Made by a program: the position numbers and the translations under genes. A DNA stretch of 64,000 nucleotides from Streptomyces misionensis (GTDB lineage Bacteria > Actinomycetota > Actinomycetes > Streptomycetales > Streptomycetaceae). Every line of letters begins with the position of its first letter. Positions within the stretch are counted from its first letter, which is position 1. Below are positions 26,706-35,569 of the stretch, one piece after another. The stretch is from positions 5,224,501 through 5,288,500 of the forward strand of contig NZ_FNTD01000004.1 in assembly GCF_900104815.1 (NCBI RefSeq), in the 5' to 3' direction. The notes beneath the pieces were generated by a model, which was not told the origin of the DNA, made no database searches, and worked only from the letters and a program-made list of their open reading frames with translations.

Positions 26706-28181
26706 GTGCCCTCCATGAACGAGCTGGTCCGCCAGCACACCGCCCTCGACGACTCCGACCTGGAGTGGCTGCACCTGCTGGTCTCGGAGTGGCAGCTGCT
26801 GTCCGACCTCTCCTTCGCCGACCTGGTGCTCTGGGTCCCCACCAGGGACGGCACCCGGTACGTCTCGGTCGCCCAGATGCGCCCCAACACCGGCCCCACC
26901 TCCTACCAGGACGACATGGTCGGCCACCTGGTCCCGCGCGGCCGCCGGCCCATGCTGGACGCGGCCCTGGACGAGGGCCGGATCGTGCGCGAGGGTGACC
27001 CGGAGTGGCGTGAAGAGGTCCCCGTACGGGTGGAGTCCATCCCCGTGCGGCGCGAGGGCCGGGTCCTCGGCGTGATCGCCCGCAACACCAATCTGCTCAC
27101 CGTGCGCACCCCGAGCCGGCTGGAGCTGACCTACCTCCAGAGCGCCTCCGACCTCGCCCAGATGATCGCGGCCGGCTCCTTCCCCTTCCCGGGCCAGCAG
27201 GTCGACATGGACGCCTCCCCGCGCGTCGGCGACGGCCTGATCCGGCTGGACGCCGACGGCATCGTCCAGTACGCCTCCCCGAACGCCCTGTCCGCCTACC
27301 ACCGGCTCGGCCTCGCCGCCGACCTGGTCGGGCACCACCTCGGGCAGACCACCGCCGAGCTGGCCCCCACCCGGGGCCCGGTGGACGAGGCGCTGGCGAA
27401 GGTGGCCAGCGGCTGGGCGCCGCGCGAGTTCGAGATCGAGTCGGCGGACGGCGTGATCCAGTTCCGCTCCATCCCGCTCAAGCCCAAGGGAACCCGGATC
27501 GGGGCGCTGGTGCTCTGCCGGGACGTCACCGAACTGCGGCGGCGCGAGCGCGAGTTGATCACCAAGGACGCCACCATCCGGGAGATCCACCACCGGGTGA
27601 AGAACAACCTCCAGACGGTGGCCGCGCTGCTGCGGCTCCAGGCCCGGCGCATCGACTCCGAGCGCGGTCGCGCGGCCCTGGAGGAGGCGGTGCGCCGGGT
27701 CGGCTCCATCGCCATCGTGCACGAGACGCTGTCCCAGAACCTGGACGAGCGGGTGGAGTTCGACGACATCGCCGACCGGGTGCTCGCGATGGTCGCCGAG
27801 ATCTCGCCGGGCAAGGTGACCGGCCGGCGCAGCGGGCGGTTCGGAATACTCGACGCCGAGGTGGCCACCCCGCTGTCCATGGTCCTCACCGAGGTGCTGC
27901 AGAACGCCCTGGAGCACGGCTTCGGCGAGGGCGAGACCGGCACGGTGGAGGTCTCGGCGGTGCGCGGCGGTACGACCAAGGAGGCCCGCCTGCTGGTCAC
28001 GGTGCAGGACGACGGCGTCGGGCTGCCCGAGGGCTTCGACCCGCACCGCTCGGGAAACCTGGGGCTGCAGATCGTACGGACCCTGGTGGAGGGCGAGCTG
28101 GGCGGCACCTTCGACATGGTCCCGGCGCCGGAGCGGGGGACCCGGGTGCTGCTGGACATCCCGGTGCGCGCGGCGAAGTAG
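26706..28181 (+). CDS. sensor histidine kinase, HisKA_2/PdtaS type
   Basis: A 491-residue soluble kinase: N-terminal GAF-like domain (about 5-165), PAS domain (about 175-285), H-box I-R-E-I-H-H-R-V-K-N-N-L-Q near residue 296 and HATPase with N-A-L-E-H and D-D-G-V-G-L-P. This matches the PdtaS family, which phosphorylates ANTAR-type RNA-binding regulators. No response regulator is adjacent. The GTG at 26706 lies 7 bases after TACGCT, so a leaderless transcript is likely; an ATG at 26715 is the alternative start. Confidence 0.9.
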   Translation: MPSMNELVRQHTALDDSDLEWLHLLVSEWQLLSDLSFADLVLWVPTRDGTRYVSVAQMRPNTGPTSYQDDMVGHLVPRGRRPMLDAALDEGRIVREGDPEWREEVPVRVESIPVRREGRVLGVIARNTNLLTVRTPSRLELTYLQSASDLAQMIAAGSFPFPGQQVDMDASPRVGDGLIRLDADGIVQYASPNALSAYHRLGLAADLVGHHLGQTTAELAPTRGPVDEALAKVASGWAPREFEIESADGVIQFRSIPLKPKGTRIGALVLCRDVTELRRRERELITKDATIREIHHRVKNNLQTVAALLRLQARRIDSERGRAALEEAVRRVGSIAIVHETLSQNLDERVEFDDIADRVLAMVAEISPGKVTGRRSGRFGILDAEVATPLSMVLTEVLQNALEHGFGEGETGTVEVSAVRGGTTKEARLLVTVQDDGVGLPEGFDPHRSGNLGLQIVRTLVEGELGGTFDMVPAPERGTRVLLDIPVRAAK

Positions 28182-28189
28182 TACGCGAG

Positions 28190-28208
28190 GGCCCGGTCAA
28201 CGGGCCTT
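28190..28208 (+). terminator. short terminator after the kinase gene
   Basis: GGCCCG and CGGGCC with a 5-base loop, 9 bases after the stop codon, followed by TTTCCCC. Confidence 0.55.
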
Positions 28209-28266
28209 TCCCCGTCGGCCGTTCGGGCGGGGGGCGCCGGGGGAGCGCGGCGGTGGACACAGCAGA

Positions 28267-28296
28267 AAGCCCCGGACCGTCGTTGGTCCGGGGCTT
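28267..28296 (-). terminator. bidirectional terminator between kinase gene and wblE
   Basis: A perfect 12-bp stem (AAGCCCCGGACC and its complement) with a 6-base loop. On the minus strand it is followed by TTTCTGCTG. It lies 126 bases beyond the wblE stop codon. The space from 28297 to 28421 holds no gene. Confidence 0.75.
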
Positions 28297-28421
28297 GTGC
28301 TCGTTGCTGCGCTGCTGTTCGCTGGCGGCATCGGGGGGTACTGCGCGCTGCGGCTCGGGGCGGGAGATGCGTACGCGATGTACGCGCCGCCAAGCTCAGG
28401 CTGTCACCTGGGGTGGGTATG

Positions 28422-28679
28422 TCAGGCGGAGGCCTGACGGGCCCGGTTGCGGGCGGCACGGCGCTTCATCGCGCGACGCTCGTCCTCGCTGAGGCCACCC
28501 CAGACGCCGGAGTCCTGGCCGGACTCAAGCGCCCACTGCAGACACTGCTCGATCACCGGGCAGCGGCGGCAGACGGCCTTGGCTTCCTCGATCTGCAGCA
28601 GCGCGGGACCGGTGTTGCCGATGGGGAAGAAGAGCTCGGGGTCTTCCTCGCGGCAAACGGCGTTGTGACGCCAGTCCAT
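28422..28679 (-). CDS. wblE: WhiB-like iron-sulfur regulator WblE
   Basis: An 85-residue Wbl protein with the four cluster-binding cysteines at 9, 37, 40 and 46, the G-V-W-G-G turn at 58-62 and a basic C-terminal tail (R-R-A-M-K-R-R-A-A-R-N-R-A-R). Wbl proteins bind the principal sigma factor and sense redox state or NO. Length and sequence match WblE (WhiB1 group), usually essential. GGAGAGG is 8 bases before the ATG. A long leader lies upstream. Confidence 0.95.
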   Translation of the reverse strand: MDWRHNAVCREEDPELFFPIGNTGPALLQIEEAKAVCRRCPVIEQCLQWALESGQDSGVWGGLSEDERRAMKRRAARNRARQASA

Positions 28680-28999
28680 GGCTGCTACCTCTCCTTGGTA
28701 TTACGTGCAAGTTGCTTGTGAATGTGAACGCTTTCACGAATCCCTCGACAAGTGAAGGGCCGAACGCCGGGTCTTCCCCGGCGGGGTCCTTGGTATGAAG
28801 AGGGGTTCCGGTGATCAGTGGAGGCCGGTGTTGCGGGCCGTCCCGATCGCCACGTAGAGACTCGCAAACCTCAGCGGCGGATACAACCCCTTCCGGAAAG
28901 TTTTTTTTGATTCCTCGGTGTCGACTGGGTCACAGCCGTACTTCCATGGGGTGGACCCTGGCCTAAACGTTCGAGTGAAAGGACTTTCGCCCCTTCCAC
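28680..28999 (-). promoter_or_regulatory. wblE upstream region, no gene
   Basis: The 320-bp space between wblE and the lipid kinase gene has no plausible coding frame. Nearest the gene it is unusually AT-rich (TTCACATTCACAAGC ... GTAATACC on the minus strand), consistent with a promoter. An A8 tract (minus strand) at about 28901-28910 is exceptional for this GC content. Confidence 0.5.
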
Positions 29000-29965
29000 T
29001 CACACAATCACACGCAGTGCGCGGCGTACGCCTGTGAACGTCACGCTTCTGCGCAGCCCCAGGTGGTCACCGTCCATCTGGAGGGGGAGGGGCGCCTTCG
29101 AATGCAAGGTGAAGCGGTCCAGATCATGGAGCGAGACCGCATGTCTGCCATGGGGTCCGCGCTCGGGGGACGAAGTGAGCAACTGGGTGCCATACCGGGC
29201 AACCGCGGCCGTCGACAGGCGGCTCAGGCCGAGCACGTCGATGCCCGTGTCGAACGAGGCCTTAGGCGACGTGTACATCGGGCGATTGCCGAGATACGTC
29301 CAAGGGGACGTGTTCGAGACTATGGCGACAACCAGGTCCTCGATCGGGTCCTCGCCGGGCCGCTCCAGGGTGATCGTGCCGCGGCGGCGGTTGGCCTCGC
29401 CGAGGAACTGCCGGAGCACCTGGCGGACGTACAGGGCGTGCGTCGACTTCTTGCCGCGCTCGCGCTGCTGCTCGACCCGGCCGACGACGCCCGCGTCGAA
29501 GCCCAGCCCCGCGTTGAAGGTGAACCAGCGGCTCGGCACGCCCTCGTCCTCGGAGCCGGGCGGTCCCGAGGTCAGACCGAGGCCCACCACCCGCTCCCGG
29601 CCCTCGCGCAGGGCGTCCAGCAGGGCGCCGGTGGCCTCCACGGGATCGTTGGGCAGCCCGAGCGCGCGGGCGAAGACGTTGGTGGAGCCGCCGGGCACGA
29701 CGGCGAGTCCGGGCAGCCGGTCGTCGGGGCCGGCGTGCAGCAGCCCGTTGACCACCTCGTTGACGGTGCCGTCGCCGCCGAGCGCCACGACCATGTCGAT
29801 GTCGTCGCTCTCCGCGGCCTGCCGTCCCAGGTCCCGGGCGTGTCCCCGGTACTCGGTGGTCACCGCCTCCAGCTTCATCTCGCTGGCGAGCGCGTGGATC
29901 AGCACATCACGCCTGCGTGCGCTTGTGGTGGTAGCCGCCGGATTGACCACGAGAAGAGCACGCAT
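29000..29965 (-). CDS. diacylglycerol/lipid kinase family protein
   Basis: A 321-residue DAGK_cat fold enzyme, predicted to phosphorylate a lipid such as diacylglycerol. Motifs are V-V-N-P-A-A at the N-terminus, A-L-G-G-D-G-T-V-N-E-V near residue 62 (nucleotide binding) and P-G-G-S-T-N-V-F-A-R-A-L-G. The ATG is 7 bases after TACCCT, suggesting a leaderless mRNA. Precise lipid substrate unknown. Confidence 0.9.
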   Translation of the reverse strand: MRALLVVNPAATTTSARRRDVLIHALASEMKLEAVTTEYRGHARDLGRQAAESDDIDMVVALGGDGTVNEVVNGLLHAGPDDRLPGLAVVPGGSTNVFARALGLPNDPVEATGALLDALREGRERVVGLGLTSGPPGSEDEGVPSRWFTFNAGLGFDAGVVGRVEQQRERGKKSTHALYVRQVLRQFLGEANRRRGTITLERPGEDPIEDLVVAIVSNTSPWTYLGNRPMYTSPKASFDTGIDVLGLSRLSTAAVARYGTQLLTSSPERGPHGRHAVSLHDLDRFTLHSKAPLPLQMDGDHLGLRRSVTFTGVRRALRVIV

Positions 29966-30160
29966 GCAAGGCAGGGTACCTACTGGGTGGTACTCACCCC
30001 AGCCCGAGGTGTGGAACGGGTAAGAGGCGGGGGCGTGACCCTGGACACGTACCGCGTGTCACGGGGGCCACGGGGAAACCGGGCGAGGCCGGGTCCGCGG
30101 CGCGTCGGCGGCGAGTGTCCCCGTCCCCGTCCGCGACCCGCCGGCGGCTACCCTGCTGGG

Positions 30161-30604
30161 GTGAGCAGTGAGCAGACTTCCCCGCAGGAGACCGCCGAGG
30201 GCGCCGGCACCCGGCCCCGCCGGCTGACGTACGCCGCCGTCCTCGCCGCCCTGGAGGGTGTCGCCCTGCTCGCCGGCGGCCTGTGGGTGCTGGTGCTCGG
30301 CCTCACCGGCTCGCCGGACGACCGGCAGCAGGCGGTGACCCTGGGCGTCACCCTGGCCGTGCTCGCGCTGCTGCCGCTGCTCGCCGCCCGGGGACTGCTG
30401 CTGCGCCGCGGCTGGAGCCGGGGCCCCGCCGTGATCACGCAGCTGATCGCCCTCCCCGTGGCCTACAACCTGCTGAAGGCCGACAGCATGGCCGTGCCCG
30501 CGGGCATCGCGCTCGCGGCGGTCGCCGTGGCCGCGCTCGTGCTCCTCGTCAACCGGGAGACGACCCAGGCCCTCGGCATCAAGGGACCGGGCCGCGCTGA
30601 GTAG
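30161..30604 (+). CDS. small integral membrane protein
   Basis: A 147-residue protein with four predicted hydrophobic helices (about 24-47, 55-76, 86-100, 108-130) and short soluble tails. No catalytic motif. The GTG start follows TACCCT by 7 bases (leaderless pattern). It is convergent with the sigH operon, with only 10 bases between stop codons. Confidence 0.8.
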   Translation: MSSEQTSPQETAEGAGTRPRRLTYAAVLAALEGVALLAGGLWVLVLGLTGSPDDRQQAVTLGVTLAVLALLPLLAARGLLLRRGWSRGPAVITQLIALPVAYNLLKADSMAVPAGIALAAVAVAALVLLVNRETTQALGIKGPGRAE

Positions 30605-30614
30605 GGCAGGCGCT

Positions 30615-31715
30615 CTACTCCTCCACCAGCAGCTTCTCCCGCAGCTGCGCCAGCGTGCGCGCCAGCAGCCGGGAGACGTGCATCTGGGAGATCCCGACCT
30701 CCTGCGCGATCTGCGACTGGGTCATGTTCCCGAAGAAGCGCAGCAGCAGGATCCGCTTCTCCCGCGGCGGCAGGTCCTCCAGCAGCGGCTTGAGGGACTC
30801 CCGGTACTCGACGCCCTCCAGCGCCTCATCCTCCGCGCCGAGCGTGTCGGCGACCGCCGGGGACTCGTCGTCGGTGTCGGGGACGTCCAGGGACAGCGTG
30901 GAGTACGCGTTCGCGGACTCCAGGCCCTCCAGGACCTCCTCCTCGGAGATCGCCAGTTTCTCGGCCAGCTCGTGCACCGTGGGGGAGCGTCCGTGCAGCT
31001 GGGACAGCTCGGCCGTCGCCGTGGTCAGCGAAAGCCGCAGCTCCTGGAGCCGGCGCGGCACGCGCACCGCCCAGCCCTTGTCCCGGAAGTGCCGCTTGAT
31101 CTCGCCGACGACGGTCGGGGTGGCGTACGTGGAGAACTCCACGCCCCGCTCCGGGTCGAACCGGTCCACGGACTTGATCAGCCCGATGGTGGCGACCTGG
31201 GTGAGGTCGTCCAGCGGCTCGCCGCGGTTGCGGAAGCGGCGGGCCAGGTGCTCCACGAGCGGCAGGTGCATGCGGACCAGCTGGTTGCGCAGCTCCGCGT
31301 ACTCCGCGCTGCCCGCGTCGAGCCCGCGCAGCTCGACGAACATCGCCCGGGCCCCGCTGCGGTCCTGCGGGTCGTGCGCCGCGGCATGCGCGGCCTCGGC
31401 GCCCAGCGCGTCGTCGTCCGCGTACCGCTCGTGCTCGCTCATCGTCCCGCCCGTAGCCCTTCCCCGAGCCCTCGCCCCGCCGCGGGCCTTCGGCGGGGTG
31501 TCCGCACCGCCGGGCCGCGCGGAGTGGTCCTCCGGATGGGGCCTGGCCTGCTCGGGGATGCCGTCGATGCCGTCCGCCATGCGCCGGGAACCGTCGCGGG
31601 GGCTCTCCCCGGACGTCTCGGCCGCACTCGACCAGGGGGCACCCCCGTCCCCGGTCGGCAGCTCCCGCGTGCCGCGCTCTTCGTCCCGCACCGGACCGTC
31701 CCCGTTCTCCCTCAC
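30615..31715 (-). CDS. sigH: sigma-B/F-family stress sigma factor SigH
   Basis: From the GTG at 31715, whose GTGA overlaps the anti-sigma stop codon, it is 366 residues. The first 91 are Pro/Gly/Arg-rich and probably disordered; the sigma core starts about M-S-E-H-E-R. Region 2 has D-D-L-T-Q-V-A-T-I-G-L-I-K, region 3 L-H-G-R-S-P-T-V-H-E-L-A and region 4 L-P-P-R-E-K-R-I-L-L-L-R-F-F-G-N-M-T-Q-S-Q-I-A. Internal ATGs at 31580 and 31442 could give shorter forms, and S. coelicolor SigH is indeed made as several size classes. Role: osmotic and heat stress, differentiation. Confidence 0.9.
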   Translation of the reverse strand: MRENGDGPVRDEERGTRELPTGDGGAPWSSAAETSGESPRDGSRRMADGIDGIPEQARPHPEDHSARPGGADTPPKARGGARARGRATGGTMSEHERYADDDALGAEAAHAAAHDPQDRSGARAMFVELRGLDAGSAEYAELRNQLVRMHLPLVEHLARRFRNRGEPLDDLTQVATIGLIKSVDRFDPERGVEFSTYATPTVVGEIKRHFRDKGWAVRVPRRLQELRLSLTTATAELSQLHGRSPTVHELAEKLAISEEEVLEGLESANAYSTLSLDVPDTDDESPAVADTLGAEDEALEGVEYRESLKPLLEDLPPREKRILLLRFFGNMTQSQIAQEVGISQMHVSRLLARTLAQLREKLLVEE

Positions 31716-32140
31716 GCCGGCCCGGGACCCGCGCCGCGCTGTTTGTAGAGGCTGATGGACACCGTCTTGTCCTCGTCGACGGCGGACGAGACCTTCCCCG
31801 CGAGGGCCGACAGCACGGTCCAGGCGAAGGTGTCCCGCGAAGGGGCATGGCCGTCCGTGGTCGGCGCCGAGACGGTGACTTCCAGCGAGTCGTCGACGAG
31901 CCGGAAGACGCAGCTGAGCACCGAGCCGGGTACGGCCTGCTGGAGCAGGATCGCGCAGGCCTCGTCCACGGCGATGCGCAGATCCTCGATCTCGTCCAGG
32001 GTGAAGTCCAAGCGGGCCGCCAGACCGGCCGTGGCCGTCCGCAGCACCGACAGGTAGGCACCCGCGGCCGGCAGCCGGACCTCCACGAAATCCTGGTTCG
32101 CCGCGGGTTCGCCTGCGATCTGGGACACCCTCACCTCCAT
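31712..32140 (-). CDS. RsbW-like anti-sigma factor of SigH
   Basis: A 142-residue GHKL-fold serine kinase/anti-sigma protein. The fold shows A-V-D-E-A-C-A-I-L-L (N-box region, with Asp-Glu in place of the usual Asn) and a C-terminal T-V-S-I-S-L-Y. It is coupled to sigH and corresponds to PrsH/RshA (UshX) of S. coelicolor. The ATG at 32140 has no clear ribosome site; a GTG at about 32128 preceded by GGAGGTGAGG is an alternative start. Confidence 0.88.
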   Translation of the reverse strand: MEVRVSQIAGEPAANQDFVEVRLPAAGAYLSVLRTATAGLAARLDFTLDEIEDLRIAVDEACAILLQQAVPGSVLSCVFRLVDDSLEVTVSAPTTDGHAPSRDTFAWTVLSALAGKVSSAVDEDKTVSISLYKQRGAGPGPA

Positions 32141-32471
32141 GGTGGTACAAGCTTTACGGGGCCGAGGGTCGCCCCCCGGGGCTAACGCGTAGATGGTTCA
32201 AGCGGTGACGCTATCGCGCGCCGAATGTTCCCGTTCCGGGGACCCCAACCCCCTGGCGTCACTCACAGTAAAGCTGTGGATACGCTCCGTGTCTAGGGGG
32301 TGTGCGGCCCCAAATCGGATGAGCGCGCGCCGGGTTGACGTACCCAGACGTCAGACGCCCGAACCGTCGTACAACCGCCGCCGCATGCAGTGTCACACGA
32401 GAAGGTGGCCGGACGGGAACACGATCAACGATCCGGTGCCCGTCCCGTGCGCCGGCGGCCCCGCCCGCGGT
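32141..32471. other. intergenic region upstream of the sigH operon
   Basis: No gene seen in 331 bp. It must carry the sigH operon promoter. CACAG and CTGTG form a short inverted repeat (32264-32278). I could not identify a convincing sigma-H or sigma-R promoter in it. Confidence 0.4.
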
Positions 32472-32732
32472 TCAGACCAGGACGTGGTCGACGAAGCACC
32501 ACCGCCAGTCCTCGCCCGGCTCGAAGGTCCGCATCACCGGGTGACCGGACTTCTCGTGGTGCCCGGTGGCGTGCCGGCCCGGCGAGGAGTCGCAGCAGCC
32601 GACGTGCCCACAGGTCAGGCAGAGCCGCAGCTGCACCGGGTGCGTTCCGTCCGCCAGGCACTCCGGGCAGGTCGCGCTCAGCGGTTCGGGCTCCGGGTGC
32701 GGCAGCGCGTCGGCGTGCGTGCACTGTTTCAT
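32472..32732 (-). CDS. UBP-type zinc finger protein
   Basis: An 86-residue stand-alone ZnF-UBP domain. Zinc ligands are visible as C-P-E-C, C-L-T-C-G-H-V-G-C-C and H-A-T-G-H-H-E-K-S-G-H. Bacteria lack ubiquitin, so the partner is unknown. TAATCT lies 7 bases upstream of the ATG (leaderless pattern). Divergent from the antiporter gene by 61 bp. Confidence 0.88.
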   Translation of the reverse strand: MKQCTHADALPHPEPEPLSATCPECLADGTHPVQLRLCLTCGHVGCCDSSPGRHATGHHEKSGHPVMRTFEPGEDWRWCFVDHVLV

Positions 32733-32793
32733 GATTGCCAGATTACGACGGGTGTGCGGGTGGCCGCGCGGAAAAAGAGGGTGGGCGGGAAGC

Positions 32794-34389
32794 ATGGACG
32801 TGATGCCGCTGCTGTTGCTGGTGGCGGGCAGTGCCGCGGTGGCGGGGGTGGCCCGGCGCACACCGGTGCCGGCCCCGCTGCTGCTGGTCGCGGTGGGTCT
32901 GGCGGTGTCGTACGTCCCCGGCATGCCCGACTACACGCTCGAACCCGACGTCGTGCTGCCCCTGGTGCTGCCCCCGCTGCTCTACAAGGAGGGCACCGAA
33001 AGCTCCTACCTCGACCTGAGGGCGCAGAAGCGGCCGGTGGGGCTGCTGTCCGTCGGGTACGTGCTCTTCGCGACCTTCCTGGTGGGATGGGCCGCCTACC
33101 TCGTCGTACCGGGGCTGCCGCTGCCCGCCGCCCTGGTGCTCGGCGCGGTCGTGGCGCCGACGGACGCGGTCGCCGCCGCGGCGATCGCCCGCCGGGTCGG
33201 GCTGCCGTCCCGGATCACCACGATCCTCCAGGGCGAGTCGCTGCTGAACGACGCCACCGCGATCACCGCCTACAAGGTCGCCGTCGCCGCCGCCGTCGGC
33301 GCGGGCTCCACCTGGGCCGGCGGCTTCGAGGAGTTCCTGCGCGCGTCGGTCGGCGGTGTCGTCGTCGGCCTGGTGCTCATGGTGCCGATCCACTGGCTGC
33401 GCACCCGGCTGACCGAGGCGCTGCTCCAGAACACCCTCTCCCTGCTGATCCCGTTCGTCGCCTACGGGGTCGCCGAGCAGGTGCACGCCTCCGGGGTGCT
33501 GGCCGTCGTCGTGGTCGCCGTCTACCTGGGACACCACTCCTGGGAGGTCGACTTCGCCACCCGGCTCCAGGAGGAGGCGGTGTGGCGGATGGTCGCCTTC
33601 CTGCTGGAGTCGGCCGTGTTCGCGCTGATCGGCCTCCAGCTGCCGCCCATCCTCAAGGGGCTCGGCGCCTACCACGGCGCCGACGCCGTCTGGTACGCCG
33701 TCGCCGTCTTCCTGGTCGTCGTCGCGGCCCGGTTCGTGTGGACGTTCCCGGCGACCTTCCTGCCGCGCCTGCTGTCGCGGCGCGTGCGGGAGCGCGAGGA
33801 GAACCCCACCTGGCGGGCGCCGGTCGTGGTCTCCTGGGCCGGGATGCGCGGCGTGGTGTCCCTGGCCATCGCCTTCTCCATCCCGCAGACCGTGCGCGGC
33901 GGCGCCCCCTTCCCGCAGCGCGACATGGTCCTCTTCCTGACCTTCACCACCGTCATCGGCACCCTGGTCGTGCAGGGGCTCACCCTGGCGCCGCTGATCC
34001 GCCTGATGAGGTTCCCCGGCCGCGACCGGCAGGCCGAGACGCTGGCCGAGGCCAACGCCCAGGCGCAGGCCTCGCTGGCCGCCGAACGCCGCCTGGACGA
34101 ACTCCTCGCCGACGAGCGCAACGCCCTCCCGCCGCCGCTCGCCGACCGCCTGCGCATCGTCCTGGAGCGCCGCCGCAACGCCGTCTGGGAACGCCTCGGC
34201 CAGGTCAACCCGCTCACCGGCGAGTCCGTGGACGACACCTACCGCCGGCTGTCCCGCGAGATGATCAGTGCCGAGCGCGAGGTCTTCGTGCGGCTGCGCG
34301 ACGGCCGCCACATCGACGACGAGATGCTGCGCGCCCTGCTCAGGCACCTGGACCTGGAGGAGGCGGCGGCCCACCGGGACACGGCGTAG
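32794..34389 (+). CDS. Na+/H+ antiporter, CPA1/NhaP type
   Basis: A 531-residue protein: about 12 membrane helices (1-415) and a 115-residue charged cytoplasmic tail with coiled-coil character (R-R-L-D-E-L-L-A-D-E-R). Conserved transport motif P-T-D-A-V-A-A-A-A-I-A-R-R followed by I-L-Q-G-E-S-L-L-N-D-A-T-A; W-A-G-M-R-G-V-V-S-L-A near residue 348. GGCGGGAAG precedes the ATG. It exports Na+ (or K+) for proton uptake. Confidence 0.92.
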   Translation: MDVMPLLLLVAGSAAVAGVARRTPVPAPLLLVAVGLAVSYVPGMPDYTLEPDVVLPLVLPPLLYKEGTESSYLDLRAQKRPVGLLSVGYVLFATFLVGWAAYLVVPGLPLPAALVLGAVVAPTDAVAAAAIARRVGLPSRITTILQGESLLNDATAITAYKVAVAAAVGAGSTWAGGFEEFLRASVGGVVVGLVLMVPIHWLRTRLTEALLQNTLSLLIPFVAYGVAEQVHASGVLAVVVVAVYLGHHSWEVDFATRLQEEAVWRMVAFLLESAVFALIGLQLPPILKGLGAYHGADAVWYAVAVFLVVVAARFVWTFPATFLPRLLSRRVREREENPTWRAPVVVSWAGMRGVVSLAIAFSIPQTVRGGAPFPQRDMVLFLTFTTVIGTLVVQGLTLAPLIRLMRFPGRDRQAETLAEANAQAQASLAAERRLDELLADERNALPPPLADRLRIVLERRRNAVWERLGQVNPLTGESVDDTYRRLSREMISAEREVFVRLRDGRHIDDEMLRALLRHLDLEEAAAHRDTA

Positions 34390-34420
34390 GCACCGCCGGG
34401 CGGTCCGGTGGTGAGACGGG

Positions 34421-34461
34421 CAGGCGGTCGGCGGGTCAGGCGGTCGGCGGGTCAGGCGGTC
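34421..34461. repeat. 16-bp tandem repeat at the 3' end of the PLP-enzyme gene
   Basis: caggcggtcggcgggt occurs twice in a row (34421-34436, 34437-34452) and partly a third time. The repeat includes the stop codon, so the gene could gain or lose terminal residues by slippage without harm. Confidence 0.7.
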
Positions 34462-35354
34462 TCGGGGAACGGGCGGCCGGTGACGACGGCCGCGAGGGTC
34501 GTCCCGCGCGGCCAGGCGCCCTCCTCGGCGAGGGCGACAAGTCCGTAGAGCACCTTGGCGACATAGAGACGTTCCACGGGCAGCCCGTGCCGTTGCCCGA
34601 AGTCATCGGCGAACGCGTCGAGTTCGGGCGTCGTGCGCGCGTACCCGCCGAAGTGGAAGCGGTCGTCCAGGGACCAGTCGCCGGTACGGCCGCCGAAGGC
34701 ACGTTCCTGCAACGCCCGCACCTCGGCCTCCAGGAAGCCGCCCTTGAGCACCGGCACCCCGAGCGCCCGCTGCCCGCGCCCCAGCCCCGCGGCGAGCCCG
34801 GCGAGCGTGCCACCGGTGCCGCAGGCGACCGCGACCACATCGGCGTGCCCGCGCAGTTCCTCTCCGAGGGCCCGGCAGCCGCGCACGGCCTCGGCGTTGC
34901 TGCCGCCCTCCGGGACGACGTACGCGTCCCGCGCCCCGGCCGCCCGCAGGATCGCCGCCAGGGTCCGCGGCTCCGCCTTGCGGCGGTAGACCGACCGCTC
35001 GACGAAGTGCAGCCGCATGCCGTCCGCCACGCACCGGGCCAGCGACGGGTTCAGCGGCCGGTCGGCCAGCTCCTGGCCGCGGACCACCCCGGTGGTGTCC
35101 AGCCCGAGCAGCCGGCCGGCCGCGGCGGTGGCCCGCAGGTGGTTGGAGTAGGCGCCGCCGAAGGTGACGAGCGGGCGTCCCCCCGCCGCCGCGATGTTCG
35201 GCACGAGCTTGCGCCACTTGTTGCCGATCAGCTCGGGATGGACGAGGTCGTCGCGCTTGAGCACCAGCCGCAGCCCCCGCCGGTCGAACCGCGCGTCCCG
35301 GACTTCCGTCAGGGGCGACGGGAGCCGGGGGGTGAGGGGATCGCTGCTGGTCAC
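34452..35354 (-). CDS. ACC deaminase/D-cysteine desulfhydrase family PLP enzyme
   Basis: A 300-residue fold type II PLP enzyme. G-N-K-W-R-K-L near residue 46 holds the Schiff-base Lys, followed by G-G-A-Y-S-N-H and the phosphate loop G-T-G-G-T-L-A-G. It is shorter than typical ACC deaminases (about 338), closer to D-cysteine desulfhydrase-like proteins. The GTG at 35354 follows GACAAT by 6 bases, suggesting a leaderless message. Substrate cannot be fixed from sequence. Confidence 0.87.
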   Translation of the reverse strand: MTSSDPLTPRLPSPLTEVRDARFDRRGLRLVLKRDDLVHPELIGNKWRKLVPNIAAAGGRPLVTFGGAYSNHLRATAAAGRLLGLDTTGVVRGQELADRPLNPSLARCVADGMRLHFVERSVYRRKAEPRTLAAILRAAGARDAYVVPEGGSNAEAVRGCRALGEELRGHADVVAVACGTGGTLAGLAAGLGRGQRALGVPVLKGGFLEAEVRALQERAFGGRTGDWSLDDRFHFGGYARTTPELDAFADDFGQRHGLPVERLYVAKVLYGLVALAEEGAWPRGTTLAAVVTGRPFPETA

Positions 35355-35569
35355 GGTGCCATTGTCACCGAGCCCCGTGATGGCGCCCAGCGGGGGGTGC
35401 GGACAGGGGAGCGGCCGACCGTGCCGCCGACGGGACTCCCCTTTGTGCCCAGTAATCCGATGATCCATTCCCCTTCTTTCGGGTAATGGTGCCCCACCGT
35501 GAGTGGTGGGACTCTCGTTGCGAGACCGGTGCACTGCGACCGGCGCGTTACATGGGAGGGCATTTCTCT

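Noticed and set aside
30615..32150. 511-codon version of SigH
   Set aside because: The part beyond 31715 overlaps the anti-sigma gene in another frame; the GTGA-coupled start is more credible.
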